Positions 33,536 to 44,258 of a stretch of DNA of 64,000 nucleotides are shown in pieces; the first letter of the stretch is position 1, and every line of letters begins with the position of its first letter. The notes beneath the pieces are model-generated. The model made no database searches and was not told the origin of the DNA. It saw nothing but the letters and a program-made list of their open reading frames with translations. The stretch lies in NCBI GenBank assembly GCA_023548195.1, contig JAJHZJ010000311.1, positions 2,867,836 through 2,931,835 of the forward strand, in the 5' to 3' direction. The translations under genes were made by a program, and so were the position numbers. The DNA comes from Bettongia penicillata ogilbyi (taxonomy: Eukaryota; Chordata; Mammalia; Diprotodontia; Potoroidae).

Positions 33536-33960
33536 GCAGTCATCCTGGCTGACTCTGGTCCTCCTAACTGGTGCTCTATCCACTAGCCCACCTACCTGCC
33601 CCCAGGATGGTTTTACCTTTGGCAGAAATAGTTAAGTTTAGATGATGGGAAGGTCGCAGGGGTGAAAGGGAGGACAATAAGTTCGCTCTTGGACTTACTG
33701 AGTTTTATATATGTCCGGGACATCAAGTTTGAAATGTTCAACTGAGAATTTTTGATGGGGAACTGAAACTCTGGGAAGGGAATCATGTGTAGAGGGAGGG
33801 AGGATGATGAAGACTGAGCATGCTCAGTCAGACAGGAACAAAGATCAGTCAGATATGAGAGTAGCAGGAGAGAATGTTGTCAGGGAAGCTAAGGAAGGAG
33901 AGAATATCCAGGCTGAGGGATTGGTCCACAATGCTGAAAGCTGAATAAACACATTACTGG
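33536..33960. repeat. Duplicated SINE/old-repeat junction without LTR
   Basis: 33536-33600 is the minus-strand SINE head ('gactctggtcctcctaactg', 'ctctatccactagcccacc') and 33605-33960 is old-repeat sequence ('gacatcaagtttgaaatgtt'). The same two sequences are joined at 31190-31270 and 32050-32230, where LTR B intervenes. Confidence 0.7.
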
Positions 33961-34047
33961 TGAACTTTGTTTCAGTAGAGGGGTAGGTGTGAAGTCAGAT
34001 TCCCAGAAATTGAGGAATAAATGAAGAGTGAGGTGGATACAGAGTGT

Positions 34048-34232
34048 ACCAGGGGTGGGGAACCTGTGGCCTTCTAGGTCCTTGAATGAAGCCTTTTGAC
34101 TGAGTCCAAGTTTTATAGAACAAGTCATTTTATTAAGAGGATTAGTTCTATGAAGTTTGGATTCAGTCAAAGGACCTCACTTGAGGACCTAGGAGGCCAC
34201 ATGTGGCCTTGAGGCCATAGATTCCTCACCCC
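34048..34232. mobile_element. Short hAT-like element with terminal inverted repeats
   Basis: The left end 'caggggtggggaacctgtgg' mirrors the right end, which closes with 'agattcctcacccctg'. 'ctgtggcctt' near the left and 'aggccacatgtggcc' near the right extend the inversion. Length about 185 bp, non-coding. This is the structure of a hAT-type MITE; an 8-bp duplication could not be confirmed. Confidence 0.75.
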
Positions 34233-34285
34233 TGTTTAGACTCTTCTTTCTAGGAGACTTTAACCCTTTAGAAAGAAAAAGTAGA

Positions 34286-34455
34286 GATCAGCTGTGAAAA
34301 GTGTGGAAAGACTGGACATCTGTGTCAGGGCAGAGGAGGACTGGTGTCACTTTGCATGTGACAGTGAGGATGGAAAACTGTAAAAGCCGCCAGACTGAAC
34401 TGGCCTCAGGAGGTGGGATTTGGTTTTCTTACATGGGAGGGAAGAGCAACACCCC
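34286..34455 (-). pseudogene. Second segment homologous to the GPI retrocopy 3' UTR
   Basis: 'gctgtgaaaagtgtggaaag', a 'gcagagg' spacer, 'tttgcatgtgac' and 'ttggttttcttacatggga' line up in order with 35597-35740 (3' UTR part of the GPI pseudogene), with many differences. Orientation matches the pseudogene. No coding part is visible beyond it, so it may be the end of another retrocopy or a shared repeat. Confidence 0.5.
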
Positions 34456-34459
34456 CCCT

Positions 34460-34950
34460 CCATCTCCACCCCTATACCACCGGGATGACTAGAAGGAGTA
34501 GAAAGCTCAAGGGAAAAGGTTTTATTTGCTTTTAAGAATGGGGAAACTTGAGTAAGATTATAAGTAAAAGGGAAGAGTCATTGGATAGGAATATATTGAA
34601 GAGAAGAGTGAGAGAGGGAATGATGTGGATCAAAAGCCAAAGGAAGCTGCCAGGAAGGAACGGGAGTCAAGGAAATGAAGCCGAAATAAAGTAGAAATGA
34701 ATAAATAAAAATGTAGAGGGGTTTCGAATTGTGGAGAATGAGAGATGTGGGAGCTCATGACTATAAGAATAGCAATGACATTATTTGCCTGTGAAAATAT
34801 TAAGGAAGCCAGGGTGGCTGAGCTGTAGGCTCAGGAAGCAACTGGGGGCCATAGCTCTGAGGACTTCATTACCACTTTCCTTTTCTGGGGTTGCCTGTAG
34901 GCAACAAGAAACAAAATAGAGAGAGCCAGAATCTCTTGCTTGAGTTTTCT
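34460..34950. other. Low-repeat stretch, no gene seen
   Basis: Purine-rich in places ('gaagagtgagagagggaatg'). No domain or repeat I can name. Confidence 0.35.
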
Positions 34951-34954
34951 AGGC

Positions 34955-35205
34955 TGACCTGTTACGTTAGGTGACATAGTAGGTGGAGTCAGGAAGACCT
35001 GAGTTGGAATCCTGTCTCCGGTCCTTGCCAGTTTCGTGGTGCAAGGGAATTCACAAGCGCTTACAGCTCTGGCTTCATCCTTTATAAAATGGTTATAATA
35101 ATAGCACCTACTTCATTGAGTTGTAAAGATCAAAGGACATCACACATACATTAAGTGCTTTGCAAGCTTGAAAACTCTATATAAATGATATTATTACTAC
35201 CGTGT
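34955..35205 (+). repeat. MIR copy
   Basis: 'gtcaggaagacctgagttgg', 'cttcatcctttataaaatgg', 'gttgtaaagatcaaaggaca' and 'attaagtgctttgcaagctt' are in MIR order. Confidence 0.8.
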
Positions 35206-35543
35206 TTGCAGACATGATTATCTCAAAAGGAAGAAGGTGAAAGCCATCTGAAACATGGCCATCTGGGATGCTAGTGTTCTTGGTTGGCACTTTAGGCCTC
35301 TGTATTTCCCTGTGTTGTATATACATGGAAGTTATGTGTGCCAGGCTACATTGTAAACTGACTGAGGTCTTAGCTACAGAAAACACAGTTGTGCCTAATT
35401 GTTTTACAGGTAAGGAAATTGAGAAGCAGAGAGAAAAAATACCTCCCAATGCTTTTTCTATGACATCATACTATTTCTTTGACGAGACCAGAATAGAAAG
35501 AAATGCTTGAGCTTGAGAAAATTCCTTTGAGTCTTGCTATCTG

Positions 35544-37842
35544 ATTTTATTTTATTTTATTTTTTCTCTTGCTAGCCATCTTTATTTGTATGGATCTACT
35601 GTGAAAAGTGTGGAAAGGCTAGATACATATGTCCGTGCAGAGGCAGGTTGGCATCAGCTTGCATGTGATGTTGAAGACCAGACCGAATGAGCCTCATGAA
35701 AAAGGATTTGTTTTCCTTACATTGGAGGACAGAGCAGGAAGGAAGGAACCAGACGGTCACTACAATGCAAGTGAGGTCACAATGCAACAACCTGGGTTAG
35801 ATGGTGTTCATGACTTAATCTGGGTGCTGCTTGATAAAACTGATCAACTCATTGATGAAGGTATCATGAGAGGTCACAGGTACATCTGATTTCAACTCAG
35901 GCTCAATTTTCTTAGCCAGTTGCTTTCCCAGTTCTGTTCCCCACTGTTCATAACTGTTGTCTCAGAAAATGTCTTGAACAAGATCTCATGCTCACACATA
36001 GCAATTAAGGCTCCAAGGATGGAGTGAACTTTGTGAAGAGCATAGAATCAGGAGAATTACTTCCCTCAAAGCTCCTATGAGGCAGCAGTTTGTCTAGAGC
36101 ATAGTCACTCTTGCCTATAGCCTGAAGCTCCTTACATACCGCCTCTGCTGTCTTCTTCATCAGGGCCTCAATGTGACTAGAAAGTTAAGTAGAAAGGTCT
36201 TGCCATGAAGACCATTCTGAATTGGATGTTATGTCTGGATGGGAATGCGAAGGTCACAAGGAATAACTTGGGTACCCTGCTGCATTGGCATGTAGAAAGC
36301 ATGCTATCCGTTGATCCACAGTACTCCCCATTCAATGAAACCTGGATTATACTTAGTCTGAGCACCTGACTTAGTTACATACTTCCCATTGGATTCCATG
36401 ACACTGTTAGCAGTAGGCTGCAAAGGGGTTCATAGACTGATCATAGGACAACAGGGCCTGAGTCTTGTTCCCCAAATGGTTAATGTACCAGCTGCCTAGA
36501 ATTGTAATCAGCACAAGGATATTCTTCTCCAATGGGATGGGGTGGAAGTGTTTGTCCGTTCATTGAGCCTCCAGACAACAGCTACTTAAAGTTGTCAAAA
36601 GCAACATGTAGGGTGATGGAGAGGCCAAAAGCTGACCACAATGAGTAACACACCAATTCAGACCCAGAATTCAATCATTTTGAGTGGTGATTCCAAATTC
36701 TTTAACTTTTAGTACACTGGTAGACAAGGCATTTTGCCATAGCTGAAGGATCTTTGACTGCCTGAAGTAACCTTTCTTTGGCTGTCTGCTTTGGTGGTGG
36801 TTTCTTGTGTGACAAGCTTCTTTGAGGAAATGATGACGAGAGAAACTCTGAGTATAAAGCAGCAAGGGTTGTAGGGTTTAAAATTGTCCAACCTACAACA
36901 AAAGAAACTGAGGCAGAATTCTGAGTCAATGGCAATTTATTAAAGGGTCCATGGTCCCCTCTAATGAAGTGGACCTCATATCTTCCTCATGATCTAAGAT
37001 GCTCCTGGCCCCCAGGACCTTGTTTTTATAGAATTTCATACCCAAATATGCAGAAGAGGCATAGAAAAATACAGAATCTCATTCATTGATAGATTTTACT
37101 CTTGGGAGAGGGGCCAAAAATGATATATCAGCCAAAAAATATATATTATCAAGGGGTTCTCTGATTGAAAAAACACAGGACATCTCCACTGACTAAGTGG
37201 TCATAAGATGGTTACCTGTCCATATTGGACAAGAGAGAATTGTTTGGAAGCACAAAAATAAGTTGGGGGAACTTTCCAAAGAATCAAGGCATTCTACCCA
37301 TGCTAGGTTTCGACATGGAATTTGAACAAAACAGGATGGAGATATCTGTGTCAGCATTCTTGTGGTTGCACAAGTGAGCTTCATAGCTGGTAAAAAATGT
37401 AGTGACCATTACATTAATGTTTGTGGCCTACCCTAAGAACCTATCTTATCTAAACATTCCTATCTGACTTATGTAAAATTTAAAACTGATTAATACTAAT
37501 TGGAATAGAGTAGGGGTCCTAATGAATCACATTTCACCCGATCTTGGCAACATGGTGCCATCAGTATTGGAAACAGTACTGCCTCCCTGTGAATAAGACT
37601 TCAAGGATTCTGTTCTTATCAACAGACCCAAATCAGAACCTCCAATGCCAATGTTGGTCTGATCTTTTAATAGTCTTCCCTATGTATTCCTTTCACTGTA
37701 CCATGGACACTTTGCCAAATGATTTCATTTTCTCCAATGCATTGTTCATCTCAAGTCTCATGTCCTTATCCTCTCCCAGCATGGGTGTGTTGAAGTGATT
37801 CTGCAGTGCCATGTAAGGCACGTATTCCCCTATAATTTAATA
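35544..37842 (-). pseudogene. GPI: Processed pseudogene of glucose-6-phosphate isomerase, interrupted by an LTR
   Basis: GPI interconverts glucose-6-phosphate and fructose-6-phosphate in cytosolic glycolysis; this copy cannot. On the minus strand, pieces match GPI in order. 37842-37541: 'ALQNHFNTPMLGEDKDM', 'EYIGKTI', then a D-G-T-H-type 'DGTMLPR' segment. 36869-35815: 'SLVIISSKKLVTQETTTKA', 'SLWSAFGLSITLHVAFDNF', '[12 protein letters not shown]', ending '[11 protein letters not shown]' and stop at 35815-35817. Different frames and many stops separate the pieces. No introns, a 3' UTR with AATAAA (plus 35581-35586) and an A-rich tail (35544-35567) show reverse transcription of mRNA. The 5' end is missing (starts near residue 95-100 of about 558). 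36870-37540 is a later insertion. Confidence 0.93.
36870..37540 (-). mobile_element. Candidate solo LTR inside the GPI pseudogene
   Basis: This 671-bp block has no GPI match and separates two adjacent GPI pieces. On the minus strand it has a TATA-like 'TATAAAAACAAGG' (plus 37018-37030) and, further on, AATAAA (plus 36936-36941), spaced as in an LTR. Its 3' end is near 'GGACAATTTTAAACCCTACA'. It differs from LTR A/B. The target-site duplication is not resolved. No coding content. Confidence 0.6.
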
Positions 37843-37908
37843 AGTTCTTGTGAACTCCTTGAAGACTGGAACTGTGTCTTGTAGAAATTTTTTTTATTTC
37901 CCCCTATG

Positions 37909-37939
<31 letters not shown>

Positions 37940-38030
37940 ACACACACACACATATCCCTATCTAAAATGAGGGGGTCAGATTGGATGTTCTCTGAGGTCT
38001 CTTCCAACTCTACCATTTAAATGAAGTTAT
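37843..38030 (+). repeat. L2-like fragment, (CA)n microsatellite and CR1/MIR end
   Basis: 'gtgaactccttgaagactgg' (L2-like) is followed by a (CA)n run at 37911-37950 with one 'CTCA' break, then 'gatgttctctgaggtctctt' (CR1/L3- or MIR-type terminus). Confidence 0.7.
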
Positions 38031-38597
38031 CTTTGTTAGGGAGTGGTAGCAAAAACAGAGACCTGGGATGAGGACCCAGAGATTTCAAGAGAAGCTGGGG
38101 ATATAGAGAGGAGAAGCAGAAATTTAAGAATTTCTTAGGAACTTCAGAGTAAGCAAAGTAAATAGGCTATTTCCCAGATATCCAGGCTGTTGTGTATCAA
38201 TGATGTCATCCCTGTCCAGATAAGGATAGCCAATTCAATCTGCAACCCTGCCAGAGTGATTAGAGCTGGAGATCCATGAGAAAATCTTGCAATATCAGTC
38301 TGGATGTGGGCTGGCCTAGCCTGCCCTGGGCTTTCAATAAATCTGAGGCAGAAATCCAGGCAGACTACTCAGGCTAACCTTGTCAGGAAGAGATGGCCCC
38401 AGGGTGAAGGGGAGAGGTAGCAGAGAGCTGGGGTTCAGATTGTGAAGGGAAGTGACAGGGTATTATAGAATAAATGTAATTTCCTTGCTTGGCTATATGA
38501 ATGCATGTATACATGCAATATACATATAAATATAAAGAATTTTTATATTGAAATGGATCTGTGAGTTCATCAATGATGGTATTGTCTCCATTATAAG

Positions 38598-38857
38598 GCA
38601 ACTAGGTGATACAGTGGATGGAGTGCCAGGCCTGGAATCAGGAAGACTATCTTCTTGGATTCAGATCTGGTCTCAGATACTTCCTAGCTAGCTGTGTGAC
38701 CCTGGGCAAGTCACTTACCTTGTTTTACCTCAGTTCTTTATCTGTCAAATGAGTTGGAGAAGGAAACGGCAAACCACTTCAGTATCTTTGTCAAGAAAAC
38801 CCCAAATGGGGTCAAGAAAAGTCTTACATGACTGAAACAACTTCACAACAGCAACAA
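38598..38857 (+). repeat. CORE-SINE, near full length
   Basis: 'aaggcaactaggtgatacag', 'gattcagatctggtctcaga', 'gaccctgggcaagtcactta' and 'aaccccaaatggggtcaaga' are in order. Confidence 0.92.
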
Positions 38858-38869
38858 ATTTCAACATAA

Positions 38870-38990
38870 TCACTTTCCTTTGTAATCCAGGTATTGTATC
38901 TTGTGCATTTTAAACTTTTATTCTAGAAAGGGTTCCATGGACTTCATCAGACTCTGAAGGGGTCTATGAAGAAAAAAAAAGGTTAAGAAA
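38870..38990 (+). mobile_element. hAT-like element fragment
   Basis: 'gggttccatggacttcatca' and 'gactctgaaggggtctatga', ending 'aaaaggttaagaaatg', match the elements at 9470-9645 and 20440-20645. Confidence 0.55.
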
Positions 38991-39859
38991 TGTTAATAGA
39001 AGATCTCATCATCTATGAGAAACTTCTCCTTGACTTGGATTCCAAACTGGATATCTGCCCTGACAGTAGTACACACCTTAGTGAGATTATATTTCCATTT
39101 TTTACCTCATCTGACATTAACGGCTTAAGAGGTTTCTCAAAAGGTGATCTCTGTTATGACTTTAAAGGAATTTTTTTCTAATTTTGCCATTCATGGAGGA
39201 TAACTTGGTTGGGGAAAGCCCTCAAGGTAGTATTTTGTTCTATGATACAAATGTTATTATTCTTGTGTTTTTAGAGTCAGATCACACACTTACTCTACCT
39301 TTCACCCAACTGTGTGTCAAGATACGATCTATTATGGAATATTGCTGGTAAAAGCCTCTCTATCCCCATCCAAGACCTTTAGCAGGATATCTACAAGGTG
39401 TATATAAACTTTCTCTTAAAAATTTGATGCAGATGGAAAAGTGAACATACATATCAGGAGTTAGTGATGCTTTCCTGGTTGCTATTTTTTTTTTTTTTGA
39501 TAGCAACAAGGTCTGGGATTTCTTCCTGTCTTAATACTTTGAGAATCAGTTATTCAAAGCCCTTACAACTGTATTGCCTCCAGCACGAATCTTAGTCTGG
39601 TCCAATTATTTCCCCTATCTCTGTTCTTTTGGTGCTATTTCTACATCCTCTACATCACAGTTCAAAATTGGTGGTTCCACCAACTTTGATGGTGAAAAGA
39701 GTTGATTCTAAAAACCACTGCAATCTTTTTTGTATTTTGCCTATGGTTTTTTTTTTTTTTTTGCCCAGTTTAAACTTTTGCCCTTCAGTGCTCTCAGCAT
39801 AATTTTGTTTAGTGGAGTCTTTTGCAAGATCTCTTTAAAATGATTTTACCCTCCACCAA

Positions 39860-40068
39860 AGGGGCAACTGGTAAATCTAGCCTCAGATACTTACAAATGA
39901 TGTAATCCTGGGCAAGCCGATTAACCACTGCTTGGCTCAGTTTGCTTAACTGTAAAAGGGGGATATAACCCAAGCCAGGTTGTTGTGAGAATCAAATGAT
40001 ATAATATTTGTAAAACATTTAGCACAGTGCCTGGCACATAGGTAGGTACGATATAAATATAATATAGT
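39860..40068 (+). repeat. MIR copy within the RTE element
   Basis: 'tctagcctcagatacttaca', 'tgtaatcctgggcaagccga', 'ggttgttgtgagaatcaaat' and 'gtgcctggcacataggtagg' are in MIR order. Confidence 0.85.
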
Positions 40069-40069
40069 A

Positions 40070-40690
40070 TAAATATATAATAAGTATATATTATTATAGT
40101 ATGCTATATAATGTATTATAGCATTTTAATGTGTTTATTGATTTATTTGTTTTCAGTTTTCTACAATCACTTCCATAAGTCTTAGATTTTCTCTCATTCC
40201 CTCTCTAAGACAGCATGCAATCTTATGTGAGTTCTACACATACATTCTTATTAAACACATTTTCATATTACTCATGTTGCATGGAAGAATTAAAATGAAT
40301 GGGAGAAACCATAAAACAAAACAAAACATAACACAAGAGAAAATGGTCTGCTTCACATAGTTCTTTCTCTGGATGTGGATGGCATTTTGCCTCAAGGGTC
40401 CTTTGGGAATGTTTTAGGTCCTTGCATTGCTGTGAATGGCTAAGATTATGAGAAAAATGCCTTGCACTCTGTGGTTGTTACTGCGTACAATGATCTTCTG
40501 GTTCTGCTCCTTTCACTCAGCACCAGTTCATATAAGTCCTTCCAGGTCTCTCTGAAGTCTTCCTGTTCATCATTTCTTACAGTACATCAGTAGAGTGCTA
40601 ATATAATATGTTATATATCATTACATTATAATGCTACATAATTTTAATATAAATATTATATTAAATATAGTATAAGTGCTATATAAAGAC
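40070..40690 (-). mobile_element. L1 3' end inserted in an AT-rich tract
   Basis: The L1 piece (40141-40605) reads on the plus strand as 'ttttcagttttctacaatca', 'gttctttctctggatgtgga', 'gatcttctggttctgctcc' and 'ttcactcagcaccagttcat', the complement of the L1 3' region. AT-rich repeats flank it (40070-40140; 40606-40690), probably one former tract. The element is 5'-truncated. Confidence 0.75.
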
Positions 40691-42254
40691 TGTTCTCTTC
40701 CCCAGTGGTCCTAATAATCACCCACTATTCTTCTCCATAAGTACTCACAAATAAACTTATATTCTAAATCAACATCAGTTGGCTACCCTATCTCCCAGCT
40801 TGGCTAGTAAGCCAAATATTTCCTAAAACATTTTTAAAATTCTTTTGGTCTCCTAGTTATAGTGGATGATTTATATTGATTCAGTTTCTGTATGACATGA
40901 TTATAATTGGTGTGAATGCCTTTTCTTCCATCCACGTCTCATTTTCCACCATCAATAACTTGTTTAAATAGGCAGGCTAGAGGGATTTTAATTGCAGACC
41001 ATATCTTTTTTCATTTTTATTCTTTTTCTAGCTACATATTAATTTTCATCTTTGCTCTAACAAATCAGGGGTCTGACTGTACCGAAAGCTGATTCAGTAG
41101 TGACTCCTATATCAGCCATGAGTCATTTCCTGTCAGTTAAAATATAATCAATTTCATTTTTTGTGATGTTATTCAGTGTTACTATATCTGGCACCTTCCA
41201 ATTTTTTTCTTAAGGAAAATATTCATGATGGATAGGAAGGAATGAGGCTTTTGTACAACCCGCAGGACTTTCTCATTGCTTATTGTTGATTTATATTTGC
41301 CAATATACCACATTTTTCTCTGTCTTTACCTGTTCTCATCATTGCATTGAAGTCATTAAGCATCAGAGCAGAGACTGATTTAATTTGGAGGATCTTATCA
41401 CCTTCGTCCTAGAAGTTCTCCAGTTTTTCACTTTTTTTTCACAATTATTTATTTATTTATTTAACTTTTTACATTCATTTTCACAAAATTTTGGGTTCCA
41501 AATTTTTCTCCCCATTTATCCCCCCCACCCCAATACAACAAGCATTTTCCCTATCACCAATCTGCCCTCTCTTCTATCATCCCTCCCTTCTCTTGTCCCC
41601 ATCTTCTCTTTTGTCCTGTAGGGCCAGATGACTTTCTATTCCCCATTAACTGTATTTCTTATTTCCTAGTAGCAAGAGCAATACTCAACAGTTGTTCCTA
41701 AAACTTTAAGTTCCAAATTCTCCCCATCCCTCCCTCCCCAGCCATTCCCTTTGGGAAGGCAGGCAATTCAATATAGGTCATATCTGCGTAGTTTTGCAAA
41801 TGACTTTGAAAACAGTCGTGTTGTATAAGACTGTGTTTCCCTCCATCCTATTCTGCCCCCCATTGTTTCTATTCTGTCTTTTGATCCTGTTGCTCCCCAA
41901 GAGTGTTGACCTCAAATTGCTCCCTTCTTCCATTGCCCTCCCTTCCATCATCCCTCCCTTCCTGCTTATCTCCTTCTTCCCCATTTTTCTGTACTGTAAG
42001 ATAGGTTTTCATACCAAAATGAGTGTGCATTTTACTCCTTCCTTTAGTCGAATGTGATGAGGGTAAACTTCATGTTTTTTCCTCAGCTCTCCTCTTTTTC
42101 CCTCCACTAAAAAGTTTCCTGCTTGTCTCTTGAATGAGATATAATTAACCCCATTCCATTTCACCCTCTCTCCTCCCACTACATTTCTCTCTCACCATTT
42201 ACCTTAATTTCTTTTAAGATATGGTCCCATCCTATTCAATTCACTCTTTGCTCT

Positions 42255-42348
42255 CTGTCTCTGTGTGTGCATGCTTGTGTGTATGTGTGTGCATGCATGC
42301 ATGTACATGTGTGTGTGCATGCATGTGTATGTGTGTACATCTGTGTGG
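42255..42348. repeat. TG/CATG alternating microsatellite in HAL1 3' UTR
   Basis: Alternating purine-pyrimidine run ('gtgtgcatgcatgcatgtac'), of the kind that can adopt Z-DNA. It lies just 3' of ORF1 in the HAL1 element. Confidence 0.85.
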
Positions 42349-42387
42349 GGTCCCACCAACTACCCAGATACTGAAAAGTTTTAAGAG

Positions 42388-43590
42388 TTACAAATATTGT
42401 CTTTCCATGTAGGAATGTAAACAGCTCACCTTTGGTAATAAGTCCCTTATGACATCCCTTTGCTGTTTACTATTTCATGCTTCTTCTCATTCTTGTGTTT
42501 GAAAGTCAAATTTTCTTTTCAGCTCTGGTCTTTTCATCAAGAATGCTTGAAAGTCCTCTATTTCATTGAAAGACTATATTTTCCCCTGAAGTATTATACT
42601 CAGTTTTGCTGGGTAGGTGATTCTTGGTTTGAGTCCTAGTTCCTTTGACTTCTGGAATATCCTATTCCACACCCTTTGATCCCTTAATGTAGAAGCTGCT
42701 AGATCTTGAGTTATCCTGATTGTATTTCCACAATACTGGAATTGTTTCTTTCTAGCTACTTGCAATATTTTCTCCTTAGCCTGAGAATTCTGGAATTTGG
42801 CCACAATGTTCCTAGGAGTTTCTCTTTTTGGATCTCTTTCAGGTGGTGATTGGTGGATTCCTTGAATACTTATTTTGCCCTCTGGTTCTAGAATCTCAGG
42901 GCAGTTTTCCTTGATAATTTCATGAAAGATGATGTCTAGGCTCTTTTTTTGGTCATGGCTTTCAGGTAGTCCCATAATTTTTAAATTGTCTCTCCTGGAT
43001 CTATTTTCCAGGTCAGGTGTTTTTCCCATGAGATATTTCACATTCTCTTCCATTTTTTCATTCTTTTGGTTTTGTTTTATGATTTCTTGGTCTCTCAGAA
43101 AGTCATTAGACTCCATCTGTTCCATTCTAATCTTGAGAGAACTATTTTCTTCAGTGAGCTTTTGAACCTCTTTTTCCATTTGGCTAATTTTGCTTTTGAA
43201 AGCATTCTTCTCCTCATTGGCTTTTTGAACCTCTTTTGCCAATTGAGTTAGCCTATTTTTCAAGGTGTTATTTTCTTCAGCATATTTTTGGGTCCCCTTT
43301 AGCAAAGTATTGACCCGTTTTTCATGCTTTTCTTGCATCTCTCTCATTTCTCTTCCCAGTTTTTCCTCCACCTGTCTAACTTGATTTTCAAAATCCTTTT
43401 TGAGCTCTTTCATGGCCTGAGCCTACCGGACATCCACCTGGGATGTCTGGGATAGAGAGGCCCCAACCTCCATGTCTTTCTCCGATGGCAGGCATTGTAC
43501 TTCATCATCAGAAATGAAGGGGGGAAGGAACATCTCTTCCCCAATAAAGTAGCTCTCTATGGTCGTATTCTGCTTCCTTTTTCTGGGCAT
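42388..43590 (-). pseudogene. L1-type ORF1 of the HAL1 element, with in-frame stops
   Basis: ORF1p is the L1 RNA-binding trimer protein. The frame starts at ATG 43588-43590 ('MPRKRKQNTT'), is cut by TAG at 43423-43425 (codon 56), is open to TAG at 42574-42576, and then stays recognisable ('DFQAFLMKRPELKRKF', 'QQRDVIRDLLPK') to TAA at 42388-42390, with two TGA codons on the way. Total about 400 codons. Order: basic N-terminus, long coiled coil (about residues 60-165), RRM-like region ('LENRSRRDNLKIMGLPES'), C-terminal domain ('RNIVAKFQNSQAKEKIL', 'YPAKLSIIL'). The downstream continuation matches the L1 ORF1 C-terminus, so the 42574 stop is probably premature. Confidence 0.88.
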
Positions 43591-44258
43591 TTTCCCAGCC
43601 AGTTACCTGACTTCTGAGATTCCTCTCCACCCCTGCCTAGATCTGCCCAGCTAGTGCTTGAGGTCTGAGACTCAAATGCTGCTTCCCAGTCTCAGGGCTA
43701 TCCACGGCAGGAGCAGCTGCTATTCAATGTGAGCTTAAGTTCTGGTGCTCAGGTGGGGGCAGGGCCACCTCCCAGGCTCAGTTCCCTCAGTGGGTTTATA
43801 CAGAGACCTGAACTTCTGCCTGCTGTTCTTGGAGTCCCGGGCCGCCTCTGCTGCCTCTGCCACTGCCTTTGCCGCTGCCTCCCGAGGGGGCCTGAGCCAT
43901 GGAGACACCCCGCTCCCCTCTCGGCCAGCCCAGATGTCCCTTTCACTGACCTGTAGCGTCTGTGGGCACAGGGACCTTCCCAGCCGCCGGAGGTTCCATC
44001 CCTGAAGCCTACTCGGATCTGCTCCTCTCGGCCCCTGTGGCCAGGGCAGCACTGGGGTGGTCTCCACTTTCTGGGGTGCGACGGACCCCTGGGGACCGCT
44101 CTCCAGGGCTCTCTGGAATGGAAATCTCTTCCACTGTTTCTGTGCGCCTTGCAGTGATCCAGAATTTGTGGGAAGTTCTTCTTACAGGAAATTTATGGGC
44201 TGTGGATTCGGAGCTAGCATACGTGAGTCTTTCTACTCTGCCATCTTGGCTCCTCCCT
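43591..44258 (-). promoter_or_regulatory. L1/HAL1 5' UTR (internal promoter region), copy 1
   Basis: GC-rich, CpG-containing 668-base leader. The first bases on the minus strand include 'CCAAGATGGC', the same core as the YY1 site at the start of human L1. The promoter role is inferred from L1 biology. Several ORFs run through it on both strands (up to 130 codons) and are shadows. Copy 1 has a single unit of the region that is tandemly repeated in copies 2 and 3. Confidence 0.7.

Noticed and set aside
42929..43251. Plus-strand Phe/Ser/Leu-rich ORFs
   Set aside because: Antisense shadow of the HAL1 ORF1 coiled coil.
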